A DNA stretch of 64,000 nucleotides from Melioribacteraceae bacterium (GTDB lineage Bacteria; Bacteroidota; Ignavibacteria; Ignavibacteriales; Melioribacteraceae): assembly GCA_015493615.1 (NCBI GenBank), contig WGCV01000002.1:122019-186018 (forward strand), read 5' to 3'. Below the pieces are notes generated by a model. It saw nothing but the letters and a program-made list of their open reading frames with translations, had not been told where the DNA came from and ran no database searches. Position 1 is the first letter of the stretch. Each line of letters starts with the position of its first letter. A program made the translations under genes and the position numbers. Positions 56,856-64,000 of the stretch are shown piece after piece.

Positions 56856-57320
56856 TTTTACCAATTCTTCAATAATCTTATAGATAATTGCGATGTGTTT
56901 GTTCTGTTCTTTATCGCTTTTTTGCAATTCATCAATTTTTGCAAGTAACTCCGAATAATTAACCGCATACTGACGAATTTTAACGAACACACGCATAATT
57001 GCAATTATTGCCTGCTCACTTTTAAGAACAGACGACAACATTGCGACCCCTTGTTCTGTAAAAGCATAAGGCGAAGTTCTTCTTCCACCCCATTGACTTA
57101 AGGTAACAATTTGTGACTTCAAGTTTTTCCATTCATTTTGAGTTAATTGGAACATAAAATCATTAGGGAAACGTTCAATATTACGTTTAACCGCTTGATT
57201 AAGTACTTTTGTCTCAACGCCGTAAAGTTTTGCCAAATCGCTGTCCAGCATCGCTTTTTGGTTCCGAATAACAAATATAGAATTGAATATTTTTTCTTCC
57301 GGAATTAATGTGTCGTCCAT
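56841..57320 (-). CDS. ORF6N-domain protein, C-terminus rewritten by a MITE
   Basis: A 159-residue protein with an intact ORF6N DNA-binding-type domain (about 10-100: AMLDSDLAKLYGVETKVLNQAVKRN split, RFPNDFMFQLT, WGGRRTSPYAFTEQGVAMLSSVL). This domain is common in phage and mobile-element proteins. The last residues EGFA and the TAA come from the inverted end of the MITE at 56686-56855; the family usually continues for a short Arg/Lys-rich tail ending in IGF, which is missing. Not an expected Cas component; it splits csm4 from the toxin and CARF genes. Confidence 0.83.
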   Translation of the reverse strand: MDDTLIPEEKIFNSIFVIRNQKAMLDSDLAKLYGVETKVLNQAVKRNIERFPNDFMFQLTQNEWKNLKSQIVTLSQWGGRRTSPYAFTEQGVAMLSSVLKSEQAIIAIMRVFVKIRQYAVNYSELLAKIDELQKSDKEQNKHIAIIYKIIEELVKEGFA

Positions 57321-57366
57321 AATAGTTTCTTTATTTTGCCACGAATTGACGAATTAGCAACGAATT

Positions 57367-58335
57367 TTATAAATCAAAGTCAGCCGCCAGAGTGAATGCA
57401 ATACCATTGTGGATTGTATTCGGGTGATAATCACTTACATGCTTAAGGACTCTGCCATAATAATCTTTGTTTTCGTCAGTTATGAAACAGCTTCCGGGCT
57501 TCATCAGAAGCATTGGAGGTTTGAATGGATTTTGTGAACCAGACTTCTCCTCTCCGAACTTTCCGTATTTTACATTTATTTCGTAATAAGCATCTTTAAT
57601 ATTATCTTCATTTGCCGGCAAGTAATGACTAAGTGAAATAAACCCATTAGGATTATCCGGCTCTCTAAAAGCATTATAATCCTTGAAACTTAAAATCTCA
57701 AATTGTCCGTAACCTGAAGATTTCTTTTTGCCGTAACCGATCTCAAATACATTTTTTATAATTTCTTCACAATGATATTCATTCCAAATATTTTCATCCA
57801 ATATCTTAATAAATAGAACAATAAATGTTTTATCGTCTAAATATTTAGGGTTTTCAGTAAATAGTTGTCCATCCTTACTTGAAAAAGTTTCTCTATCAAT
57901 TTCTACATGAACTCTTAAATCATTTTTAAATCCGGGGATTGATGTATTTGATGAAACTGCAAGGGATTCATCAAATTGTTCGAGATTATTATTTAGATAG
58001 TAGTTTAATTGTTCTGTCGTAATTAATTTACGCGATTTGCTCTCTTTTTGTTTAAGAAAATTATTAATACGTTCTTGTTTGTTTACACTTTCAAAATTTG
58101 CCGGAGTAAGTTTTAAAGGTTTGGGAAAATAAACTATTCCGTCTTTTTCGAATAATCCGTCGGAAATTGTGAAAACTGGCTGACCACTTGAAAATAAATT
58201 TAGAAAAGTTTCCAGTTTTTCATCACCATATTGCTCTTTAAACCGCCATGCAAAATGACCAAAAATTGTGTCGGACTGAAGCTCGGTAAGCAAACCGGAC
58301 TTTAGTTTGAGTGTAAGTTTTTTTATAGTTGCCAT
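57367..58335 (-). CDS. csm4: Type III-A effector subunit Csm4
   Basis: A 322-residue RAMP protein that caps the crRNA 5' handle and contacts Cas10. It has the Csm4 N-terminal LQSDTIFGHFAWRF and the late glycine-rich loop GYGKKKSSGYGQFEI. Starts 2 bp after the csm5 stop; last interference gene of the operon before the ORF6N gene. Confidence 0.92.
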   Translation of the reverse strand: MATIKKLTLKLKSGLLTELQSDTIFGHFAWRFKEQYGDEKLETFLNLFSSGQPVFTISDGLFEKDGIVYFPKPLKLTPANFESVNKQERINNFLKQKESKSRKLITTEQLNYYLNNNLEQFDESLAVSSNTSIPGFKNDLRVHVEIDRETFSSKDGQLFTENPKYLDDKTFIVLFIKILDENIWNEYHCEEIIKNVFEIGYGKKKSSGYGQFEILSFKDYNAFREPDNPNGFISLSHYLPANEDNIKDAYYEINVKYGKFGEEKSGSQNPFKPPMLLMKPGSCFITDENKDYYGRVLKHVSDYHPNTIHNGIAFTLAADFDL

Positions 58336-58337
58336 GA

Positions 58338-59279
58338 TTATTCTTCTTCAATTTTTAGTTTGCACCAACCAAGTTGATAAAATTCATTTTGTATCTGAAC
58401 AGAAAAAGTAGTATGAGCTTCTTCTTTAGTGTTTCTATTTTTTTTGCTTTTGAATTTGGGTACCTCAACATTATCATAAATCTTGAAATAACTCCCGCCT
58501 CCAAAACCTAAATTTATTAAATACTCATCATCTTCTAATTTAATGTCGCTAAAGAACTTTTCAATAAAACTAAAATACTGAGTAGCTCCTCCGGGTTTTC
58601 TCTCCAACTTCTTAAAATGATTGACATATTTTTCAGCTTTTTTCAATTGAGTAAATGAATAAAGATTTAGTTTCTCTTTCAAAACTTTAACTGAAAGATT
58701 TCCTAATTTACGGATTGTTGAGGTAAAACAAACTCCTGTGTCAAGAGTTATCAGGTTTACTGAAGGAGGTCTGTAAGCAATATCAACTACAAAATCGTCC
58801 GGATCCAAAAAATCTGAATCAGTTATGACAAATTTATCATCTATTTTAGGTTCTAGTGGATTTATGCCTAAAGGATTCTTATTTGGATCACGATTTAATA
58901 TAGTTGTTAAAGCTCCTTTGATAGAGCTACCGGGTATGTAGAAATTTCCATTTGAATTAATAAATTCTTGAACAATTTTTTTCCCATCAAGATTTTCGTT
59001 ATTGATATAGTCAAGAAAAGTATCTTCAACATAAATTTGATAATCAAAATCATCATCTTTGAAAATATTTTTATTATCTTCGATGATTTTAATTATTTCA
59101 TAGAACTTATAATTATGATTGTAATTAAAAATTTTGGATTCTGCCATAGCAAAACCGGCTTTAATAGGATTTAATTTCGCTAAATATTCATCTTTGATGA
59201 TATACTCTAAATTAAATGCCAATTGATTGCCATTGGAAATATGAATTGGAGTTAATGTTTCAAAAAATAACTTAATCAT
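58338..59279 (-). CDS. csm5: Type III-A effector subunit Csm5
   Basis: A 313-residue RAMP protein at the 3' end of the crRNP. It has the N-terminal FFETLTPIHISNGN and FYIPGSSIKGAL, which are diagnostic, and a late NLGFGGGSYFK glycine loop. Located between csm3 and csm4; in many loci the order is csm3-csm4-csm5, so csm4 and csm5 are exchanged here. Confidence 0.92.
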   Translation of the reverse strand: MIKLFFETLTPIHISNGNQLAFNLEYIIKDEYLAKLNPIKAGFAMAESKIFNYNHNYKFYEIIKIIEDNKNIFKDDDFDYQIYVEDTFLDYINNENLDGKKIVQEFINSNGNFYIPGSSIKGALTTILNRDPNKNPLGINPLEPKIDDKFVITDSDFLDPDDFVVDIAYRPPSVNLITLDTGVCFTSTIRKLGNLSVKVLKEKLNLYSFTQLKKAEKYVNHFKKLERKPGGATQYFSFIEKFFSDIKLEDDEYLINLGFGGGSYFKIYDNVEVPKFKSKKNRNTKEEAHTTFSVQIQNEFYQLGWCKLKIEEE

Positions 59280-59292
59280 TTTATTCTCAGTT

Positions 59293-59856
59293 TTATTTAA
59301 GCGCTACATTTACTGCACCATATCCCCGACTTCCAGAGCCGCCAAGATAATCGTTGTTAAGTAATTGAACCGCTTCATTTAATAAGGAAAGATTTAATTG
59401 TTCATCTTCGTCAGACATTGATCGAATAAGAATTTCACCACTAAAAACTACTTTAGGAGGTATTCTTTCAGTAACTCTCAATGCTCCAGGCGCCGCAGTG
59501 CCGGTAGTTCGATTAATTTTAATTTCTGTTTTAGCTTCTGTTTGAATACTACCATCGGAAAACCTTTTTTTATAATCCTCGGATAGAAAAATATCTCTGA
59601 ATAATAATCTTGTAGGAGAATTTTCATCATCACCAAAAGCTGTTTCTATTACGCTTTTGCTAAAGGATGTTGATTCAGTTTCCAAAAGAGAACGAAATTT
59701 ACCTTTTAATGAACTACCGGGGATATATGGCAAATTAGTTATCGGATCTTTTATTACAGGATTATCAATCCCCCCAATTTCGGGCCTATCTGTGCCAATA
59801 CCAATATGTAGTCCTGTTAATACTTCGATAGTAATACTTAGTTTTTTCTTTTTCAT
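59293..59856 (-). CDS. csm3: Type III-A backbone subunit and RNase Csm3
   Basis: A 187-residue Cas7-type backbone protein that cuts target RNA at 6-nt intervals. The catalytic aspartate is D31 in EIGGIDNPVIKDP. YIPGSSLKGKFRSLLE, INRTTGTAAPGALR and LGGSGSRGYG are canonical. It is slightly short for Csm3 (usually about 210-220), the reduction being in the C-terminal part. Confidence 0.95.
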   Translation of the reverse strand: MKKKKLSITIEVLTGLHIGIGTDRPEIGGIDNPVIKDPITNLPYIPGSSLKGKFRSLLETESTSFSKSVIETAFGDDENSPTRLLFRDIFLSEDYKKRFSDGSIQTEAKTEIKINRTTGTAAPGALRVTERIPPKVVFSGEILIRSMSDEDEQLNLSLLNEAVQLLNNDYLGGSGSRGYGAVNVALK

Positions 59857-59877
59857 ATTCTCATCTCACTTAATTTT

Positions 59878-60255
59878 TTACTTTTTTGGAAAATAAGCCA
59901 CTAATGCTTCAAAATGGATTTTAAACGCGTCCATGTATTGATTAAATTTTTCACCCTGACTAATAACAGTGTTAACGCGATCTTTGATAAAATTTGCAAA
60001 TTCAAATATTTTTAATCGACCGGCTGCATATTCAACGTTGGCTTTCATAACCAATAGCTGAACTTTTTTAGCTTCATCAGAAACATTCGAATTATAAACT
60101 TTCAGAAAAGAATCATAAAATTTTCTTAATTGGTTACTGTTGAGTTTAGAATGTTTCTTAAGAAATAAAGCTAATGCAGCAACATTATTCTCACCAACAT
60201 CATTAATTAACGATTGATTAATTTTCCCATCGACAAAAAATTGGGCGTATTTCAT
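59878..60255 (-). CDS. csm2: Type III-A small subunit Csm2
   Basis: A 125-residue all-helical protein in the Csm2 size range and position (after cas10, before csm3). Conserved helix QLRKFYDSFLKVYN and the later LVMKANVEYAAGR, matching the LRKFY...YaaGR pattern of Csm2. It lies 3 bp after cas10. Confidence 0.9.
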   Translation of the reverse strand: MKYAQFFVDGKINQSLINDVGENNVAALALFLKKHSKLNSNQLRKFYDSFLKVYNSNVSDEAKKVQLLVMKANVEYAAGRLKIFEFANFIKDRVNTVISQGEKFNQYMDAFKIHFEALVAYFPKK

Positions 60256-60258
60256 AAT

Positions 60259-62769
60259 TTATTCTCCTTTAGAATTTCTAGTTCCGTAAATTGCTTCGCA
60301 AACTACAGGGTAAAGAATTTGCTCAAGTATTATTGCGTGAATATCTTGTCCCTTATTAATTTTTAATGCTATGTTAAAAAATTCTGAAATCTCCGGATTG
60401 ACATATTTACCGTTTTTATCTTTTAATAATCTATTAATCATATAAGTTAATTTAGGATGCCACATTAATAATCGCGAATCTTCTTTTTCATTAAAATCTT
60501 TTATGATTTTAGAGAAAAAGAGTAGATTTCTCAATACACCTTGTGTAACTTTGTTTTTTTCATCCATTTCCCAAATGATTAGATCTTTTCTATAGTTTAA
60601 TATTTTGTTAAATAATGCATTCTTAATATTAGTATTAAACAACCTCGTCCCGGCTTTATCATTTTGGGGATAAAAAACTTTTTTATTGTCCGCGAAAAAA
60701 TTTGATTTAAATTCAGCTTTAATTTTACTCTGATTTTCTTCCGCCATATCCGCTACAATTCTAATTGGCGTATTGTGCTTGAAATTAGTTAAAGAATAAC
60801 TTATATGCACTTCGGGGTTTTCACAAACAAAATCCGTAAAAGTTTTGTTTAATTCGTTAAGTAATTTTAATGAAGAACTTTGGGGCGAAATCAGCATCAA
60901 ATCATCGCCTCCTGCAAAAACAGTATAAACTTTTTGGTCCGAAACAGTTGCATCGAACTCAGATTTTAATTTACCAATGTTCCAGTCTCGTAGTAACCCG
61001 TTTAAGGAAAAGCTGAAAAAGTATTTTAAGTGGTTGCTTAATGTTGTAGTTCTTGAAATTGCAGTATAATCATCTTTGTCATCCACCAAACCGGAAGACA
61101 TAATTAAACCGAGATTATCCACATCGCCTTTAATCAGCGTTAAAAATTTTGCTCCGTTATTTTGCTCTTCAATTTTATCAAATTCTAAAACATGATCTTC
61201 CTTTTCATCCCAAGATGTGTAATTCGCAACTTCTATTATTTGTATATTTCTTAAAATATCTTTTTTAATGTTGCTTGGTTTAATTAGTTCGTCTAAGTCA
61301 GGATTTATTAAAATACGTTTGTCATTTTTTTCGGGTTTATATTCTTTAATTTTTTTTACATCTTTAACAGTTGAGTAATTCTCATCAAACAAAACTACAA
61401 CGTTTGACTGCGGAGCTTCGGCTCCAATTCTGATTTCATTATAAACTTGCCTGTCAACATATTCGTTTTCATCTGAGTTTGGCAATTTCTTTTGATGTCC
61501 CTCCCTAATAGGCAAACCGGTAACCGCATCTTTAACTTTGTTTGTGTCAGTTTCATTTGGTTTAAAGTAGTTGTTGGAGAGCACAAAATAGTTCTCGTCA
61601 AAATCATCTTTTTCAAAAAGAGTATATTCAAACTGTTGATTTCTTTTTAACAGAAGATTGTATGAAGCTTTATCAATAACATCGCCAAAAGTTTTTCGCT
61701 TAGTTTTATCCTTTTCCATCAACAGAGTATAATCAAATGTTTCAAAAGCAGATGAAAAACTAAGCTGGTAATTGAAATTTTCTATTAAAATATGCTCGAT
61801 ATCATCCTTCGCTTTTGAAAATTTTTCTTCGAAATCTTTTGAGTCTTGTGCAAGAATATAAAATTTACCTCCGGCAAGCATTATTAAGTTTGCGTCTGTC
61901 AAACCCAATTTATCAAGCATTATTGTAGCAAATTGCCTTGTGATAATTTGTACAAAAATTGAACGCCCTCGTAAAACCTTAGCGGGATTTTTATATGCCA
62001 CATTAAAAATATACTTTTGAATTCCGGGCAAATCGCCAATAATCAAATTTAAGTTTGAGCCTTCCTTATCCGATTTATAAATTGCATGCGAAATACCGGC
62101 AACATCTTTCAGATGGTTGTAAAGTGAAATATCTGTATCGGCGCTTCCGGTAAAATCGGGAATGCACCACATGTATTTTTCGAAAAGTATAAGAAGTAAA
62201 TTAATTAATGTTACAAAATCTGCGTCAGTTTCATAGAATTCCAAAACTGCTCTCAATTGACTTTTAAAACTTTCAAAGTCATTCGGTTGATAATTGTAAC
62301 GCTCCTCCTTCAGGTCTTCTTCGTCGCTAAATTGAGGAATTAAAATTTTATAATTCTTCTTTGTAAGAATTTGATGCTGATAGTATCTTTGCTCTTTCCC
62401 TTCTTTATCATTCAAGTAAATTTTTGAAAATAATGAGGATAAATATTTATGGCTCCATCTATCTTTCCACTCATCTTCTTTGTCAAAACCGACTCGTTCG
62501 CTTGCCGATAGATGATCTGCGGTTCGGCAAATTTGAGTAAAATTATCCTCATTCTTATTATGATGATTTTCTATTATATACTTAATTTTTTCAGCACTTG
62601 CTTCGTCTTCAACTATTTTTAGAAATTGCTCATAAAACTCATCTATCAGTTCTTTCCCAAGCGTTTGATGTTTTGTTGTGGTTCTAACTCCGCATCTTTG
62701 CTGAAATTTGCCAATGTCGTGAAATAGAGAACCGAGCAACAATATTTTTTCTTCTTTTGGAATAACCAT
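60259..62769 (-). CDS. cas10: Cas10/Csm1 with HD nuclease and GGDD cyclase motifs
   Basis: An 836-residue Cas10. The N-terminal HD domain keeps H17-D18 (FHDIGKF) and IIENHH, so target-activated DNase is expected. The second Palm domain has the intact cyclase motif G620-G621-D622-D623 (FAGGDDLMLISP), preceded by KGDVDNLGLIM, so cyclic oligoadenylate synthesis is expected. This matches the three CARF proteins nearby. First gene of the operon cas10-csm2-csm3-csm5-csm4; paired operators lie 61-81 bp upstream. Confidence 0.97.
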   Translation of the reverse strand: MVIPKEEKILLLGSLFHDIGKFQQRCGVRTTTKHQTLGKELIDEFYEQFLKIVEDEASAEKIKYIIENHHNKNEDNFTQICRTADHLSASERVGFDKEDEWKDRWSHKYLSSLFSKIYLNDKEGKEQRYYQHQILTKKNYKILIPQFSDEEDLKEERYNYQPNDFESFKSQLRAVLEFYETDADFVTLINLLLILFEKYMWCIPDFTGSADTDISLYNHLKDVAGISHAIYKSDKEGSNLNLIIGDLPGIQKYIFNVAYKNPAKVLRGRSIFVQIITRQFATIMLDKLGLTDANLIMLAGGKFYILAQDSKDFEEKFSKAKDDIEHILIENFNYQLSFSSAFETFDYTLLMEKDKTKRKTFGDVIDKASYNLLLKRNQQFEYTLFEKDDFDENYFVLSNNYFKPNETDTNKVKDAVTGLPIREGHQKKLPNSDENEYVDRQVYNEIRIGAEAPQSNVVVLFDENYSTVKDVKKIKEYKPEKNDKRILINPDLDELIKPSNIKKDILRNIQIIEVANYTSWDEKEDHVLEFDKIEEQNNGAKFLTLIKGDVDNLGLIMSSGLVDDKDDYTAISRTTTLSNHLKYFFSFSLNGLLRDWNIGKLKSEFDATVSDQKVYTVFAGGDDLMLISPQSSSLKLLNELNKTFTDFVCENPEVHISYSLTNFKHNTPIRIVADMAEENQSKIKAEFKSNFFADNKKVFYPQNDKAGTRLFNTNIKNALFNKILNYRKDLIIWEMDEKNKVTQGVLRNLLFFSKIIKDFNEKEDSRLLMWHPKLTYMINRLLKDKNGKYVNPEISEFFNIALKINKGQDIHAIILEQILYPVVCEAIYGTRNSKGE

Positions 62770-62829
62770 TATTTTTTCCTAAAATTTTTAATTCAAATTT
62801 ATTCTAATTGTATAATTATTCATATCAAA

Positions 62830-62850
62830 GAAACATTTCCGAAACATTTC
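62830..62850. promoter_or_regulatory. Tandem GAAACATTTC sites upstream of cas10
   Basis: Two identical decamers at 62830-62839 and 62841-62850, 11 bp apart, in the 80-bp gap between the cas6 stop and the cas10 start. The same decamer, with the same 11-bp pairing, occurs upstream of the cas1-cas2 operon. Confidence 0.75.
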
Positions 62851-63638
62851 TATTTAACATTTTTTGCCAAACCGAAGCCCATCGAATTTTTTTCACCGAA
62901 ACCGCATTCATATCCTACTTTTATCAGTTCAGGGTCTCCTTCTATGTAGAAAGGAGAATTTACGCCTATTACGTTAATCGTATTACCCCTAATTTTTAAT
63001 GAAATTTTTTTACTCACTTTCCCTTTTTTCCGTTTAATATATTCGTCGTCAAAAGAAAAATTTATTCCTTTTCCATTATATTTTTCAGGATGATAAAGCT
63101 CGTACTTATTAGCTAAATTTTTATTGATTATGTCAGTAAACATTCCCGGGTTGTCGTTTGCCCTAAGGAAATATTGAGATAACTCTCCGTTATGTTCTTT
63201 CATTGTAGAGACAATTAAGGGTGAAAGCAATGAAAATTTCATGTTTTCGCGAAAATCCGGGTTAGGGACTTCCTCAATTTGTTCAATTGAAAAGATATAT
63301 TGCTTTCTATCAATATCGAGTTCAATTTCTTTCGAAGCAAATGAGCCAAGCAAAATGCCTTTAAAAAAGTCCTTGATAATCGGGCTTGAAATAATTAATG
63401 TAAGATATGGCGAAATCAGATTAATGCCTTTTTCGGTTGTTTGATATTTCTGAAGTAATAGGGCAAAACTAAAGAGTTTATAGGTTTTGTTCCCAACTTG
63501 ATAGCCGGTGTTATGAAGAAACTCTGAAAACTTGGGCGTTCCGAATTGTAACAGCTTATATACCGCCGAAGACACGTAATAATTGTAATTATAGGGGATA
63601 AAGTTTGTAGAAGACTTCAGCAAAATCTTAATTCTCAA
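62850..63638 (-). CDS. cas6: CRISPR RNA endonuclease Cas6
   Basis: A 262-residue Cas6 that cuts pre-crRNA within the repeat, leaving the ATTGAAAC handle. The C-terminal glycine-rich loop GYECGFGEKNSMGFGL (243-258) is diagnostic. The N-terminal RAMP fold begins MRIKILLKS. An early histidine is present in FLHNTGYQVG as catalytic candidate. It precedes cas10 by 80 bp and may have its own promoter in 63639-63720. Confidence 0.93.
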   Translation of the reverse strand: MRIKILLKSSTNFIPYNYNYYVSSAVYKLLQFGTPKFSEFLHNTGYQVGNKTYKLFSFALLLQKYQTTEKGINLISPYLTLIISSPIIKDFFKGILLGSFASKEIELDIDRKQYIFSIEQIEEVPNPDFRENMKFSLLSPLIVSTMKEHNGELSQYFLRANDNPGMFTDIINKNLANKYELYHPEKYNGKGINFSFDDEYIKRKKGKVSKKISLKIRGNTINVIGVNSPFYIEGDPELIKVGYECGFGEKNSMGFGLAKNVK

Positions 63639-64000
63639 AATACCCTCGTTTGGTTTTTTGTAAAAACAATAATTTGCTCCTCTTAAAAAGAAAACTTTTT
63701 ATAAGTTTTTCTAATAACATCTGCTACTTAAAAAAATATTTCTACAAAATCAAGGAAATTAAATTTAGAGTTAATGCCTTGGATTTTCAGAAATGCTCGA
63801 AATTGATGTTGAGCAGTCCGCCTTGGCGGAGCGGTGAACAGTTATGAGTAATGAGTTATGAGTGATGAGTTATGAGTGATGAGTTATGAGTGATGAGTTA
63901 TGAGTGATGAGTTATGAGTGATGAGTTATGAGTGATGAGTTATGAGTGATGAGTGATGAGTTATGAGTGATGAGTTATGAGTGATGAGTTATGAGTGATG
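63639..64000. other. Upstream region of cas6 and start of a minisatellite
   Basis: No gene seen. 63689-63712 (AGAAAACTT...AAGTTTTTCT) is an imperfect palindrome about 50 bp upstream of cas6 and could be a regulatory site. About 63813-63833 is a family fragment (CCGCCTTGGCGGAGCGG). Confidence 0.55.
63838..64000. repeat. Heptamer minisatellite at the outer end of the CRISPR-Cas island (continues past the window)
   Basis: Tandem 14-mers GTTATGAGTGATGA (two heptamers), at least eleven units, running off the right edge. Same heptamer family and same strand as 47289-47424. Confidence 0.88.

Noticed and set aside
49412..63638. Type III-B (Cmr) or type I system
   Set aside because: Csm2, Csm3, Csm4 and Csm5 motifs define III-A; no cas3, cas5/cas7/cas8 or cmr genes are present.

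Overview
The window looks like a chromosomal segment of a bacterium from the Ignavibacteria/Chlorobi side of the Bacteroidota. The evidence is moderate to low GC, secreted proteins ending in type IX secretion sorting domains, a MoxR-DUF58-Bat (aerotolerance-type) operon, an ABC system with a LolA-like partner, a DUF2851 protein and an ORF6N protein. This placement rests on gene content and motifs, not on any search.

Region 1 (1-7087, minus strand) is a Bat operon: MoxR ATPase, DUF58 protein, a DUF4381-like membrane protein, two membrane-anchored von Willebrand A proteins (BatA, BatB), a TPR protein (BatC-like) and BatD, which runs off the left edge. Region 2 (7559-15029) holds two large secreted T9SS cargo proteins, an 1856-residue multidomain protein and an M14 zinc carboxypeptidase. 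Region 3 (15046-19331, plus strand) carries a glycosyltransferase and a tight nucleoside salvage operon: cytidine deaminase, thymidine kinase, NupC-type transporter and purine nucleoside phosphorylase. Region 4 (19334-20554) is a RAYT transposase gene with four copies of a ~130-bp palindromic repeat around it. Region 5 (20561-30286, minus strand) runs purN-purH-mreB-mreC-mreD-mrdA(PBP2)-rodA-pyrF-DUF2851, so nucleotide synthesis and cell-shape genes share one chain of overlaps. Region 6 (30378-46856) is mixed housekeeping: an IMPACT/YigZ protein, an Rrf2 regulator, a TetR-controlled LolA-like/ABC export operon with an outer-membrane barrel, AMP nucleosidase, a PAP2 phosphatase, ornithine aminotransferase, fructose-bisphosphatase, SerRS and LeuRS, then a CAU tRNA at 47043.

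Region 7 (about 47.2-63.7 kb) is a complete type III-A CRISPR-Cas island. It has a 24-repeat array (plus one decayed repeat), a leader and cas2-cas1 with a small membrane protein. Next come a CARF cluster (CARF-RelE-like, Card1/Can2-like, a Cas_NE0113-family CARF protein and a small Rossmann-like Csx protein), a YefM-YoeB toxin-antitoxin pair, an ORF6N gene, csm4-csm5-csm3-csm2-cas10 and cas6. Cas10 keeps both an HD motif and GGDD, so both DNA cleavage and cyclic oligoadenylate signalling are plausible, with several downstream effectors.

The island shows several features that a gene list does not explain. Paired GAAAYRTTTC sites, 11 bp apart, lie upstream of both the cas1-cas2 operon and the cas10 operon. 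A 43-bp MITE-like insert with a 5-bp target duplication sits inside the oldest intact CRISPR repeat. A full-length copy of the same element family supplies the stop codon of the ORF6N gene. A GxxExxY gene is bounded by inverted repeats. The same heptamer minisatellite occurs at both ends of the island. The spacers are strongly purine-rich on one strand, as expected if the crRNAs are antisense to phage mRNA. Intergenic regions elsewhere carry at least three families of short inverted-terminal repeats.
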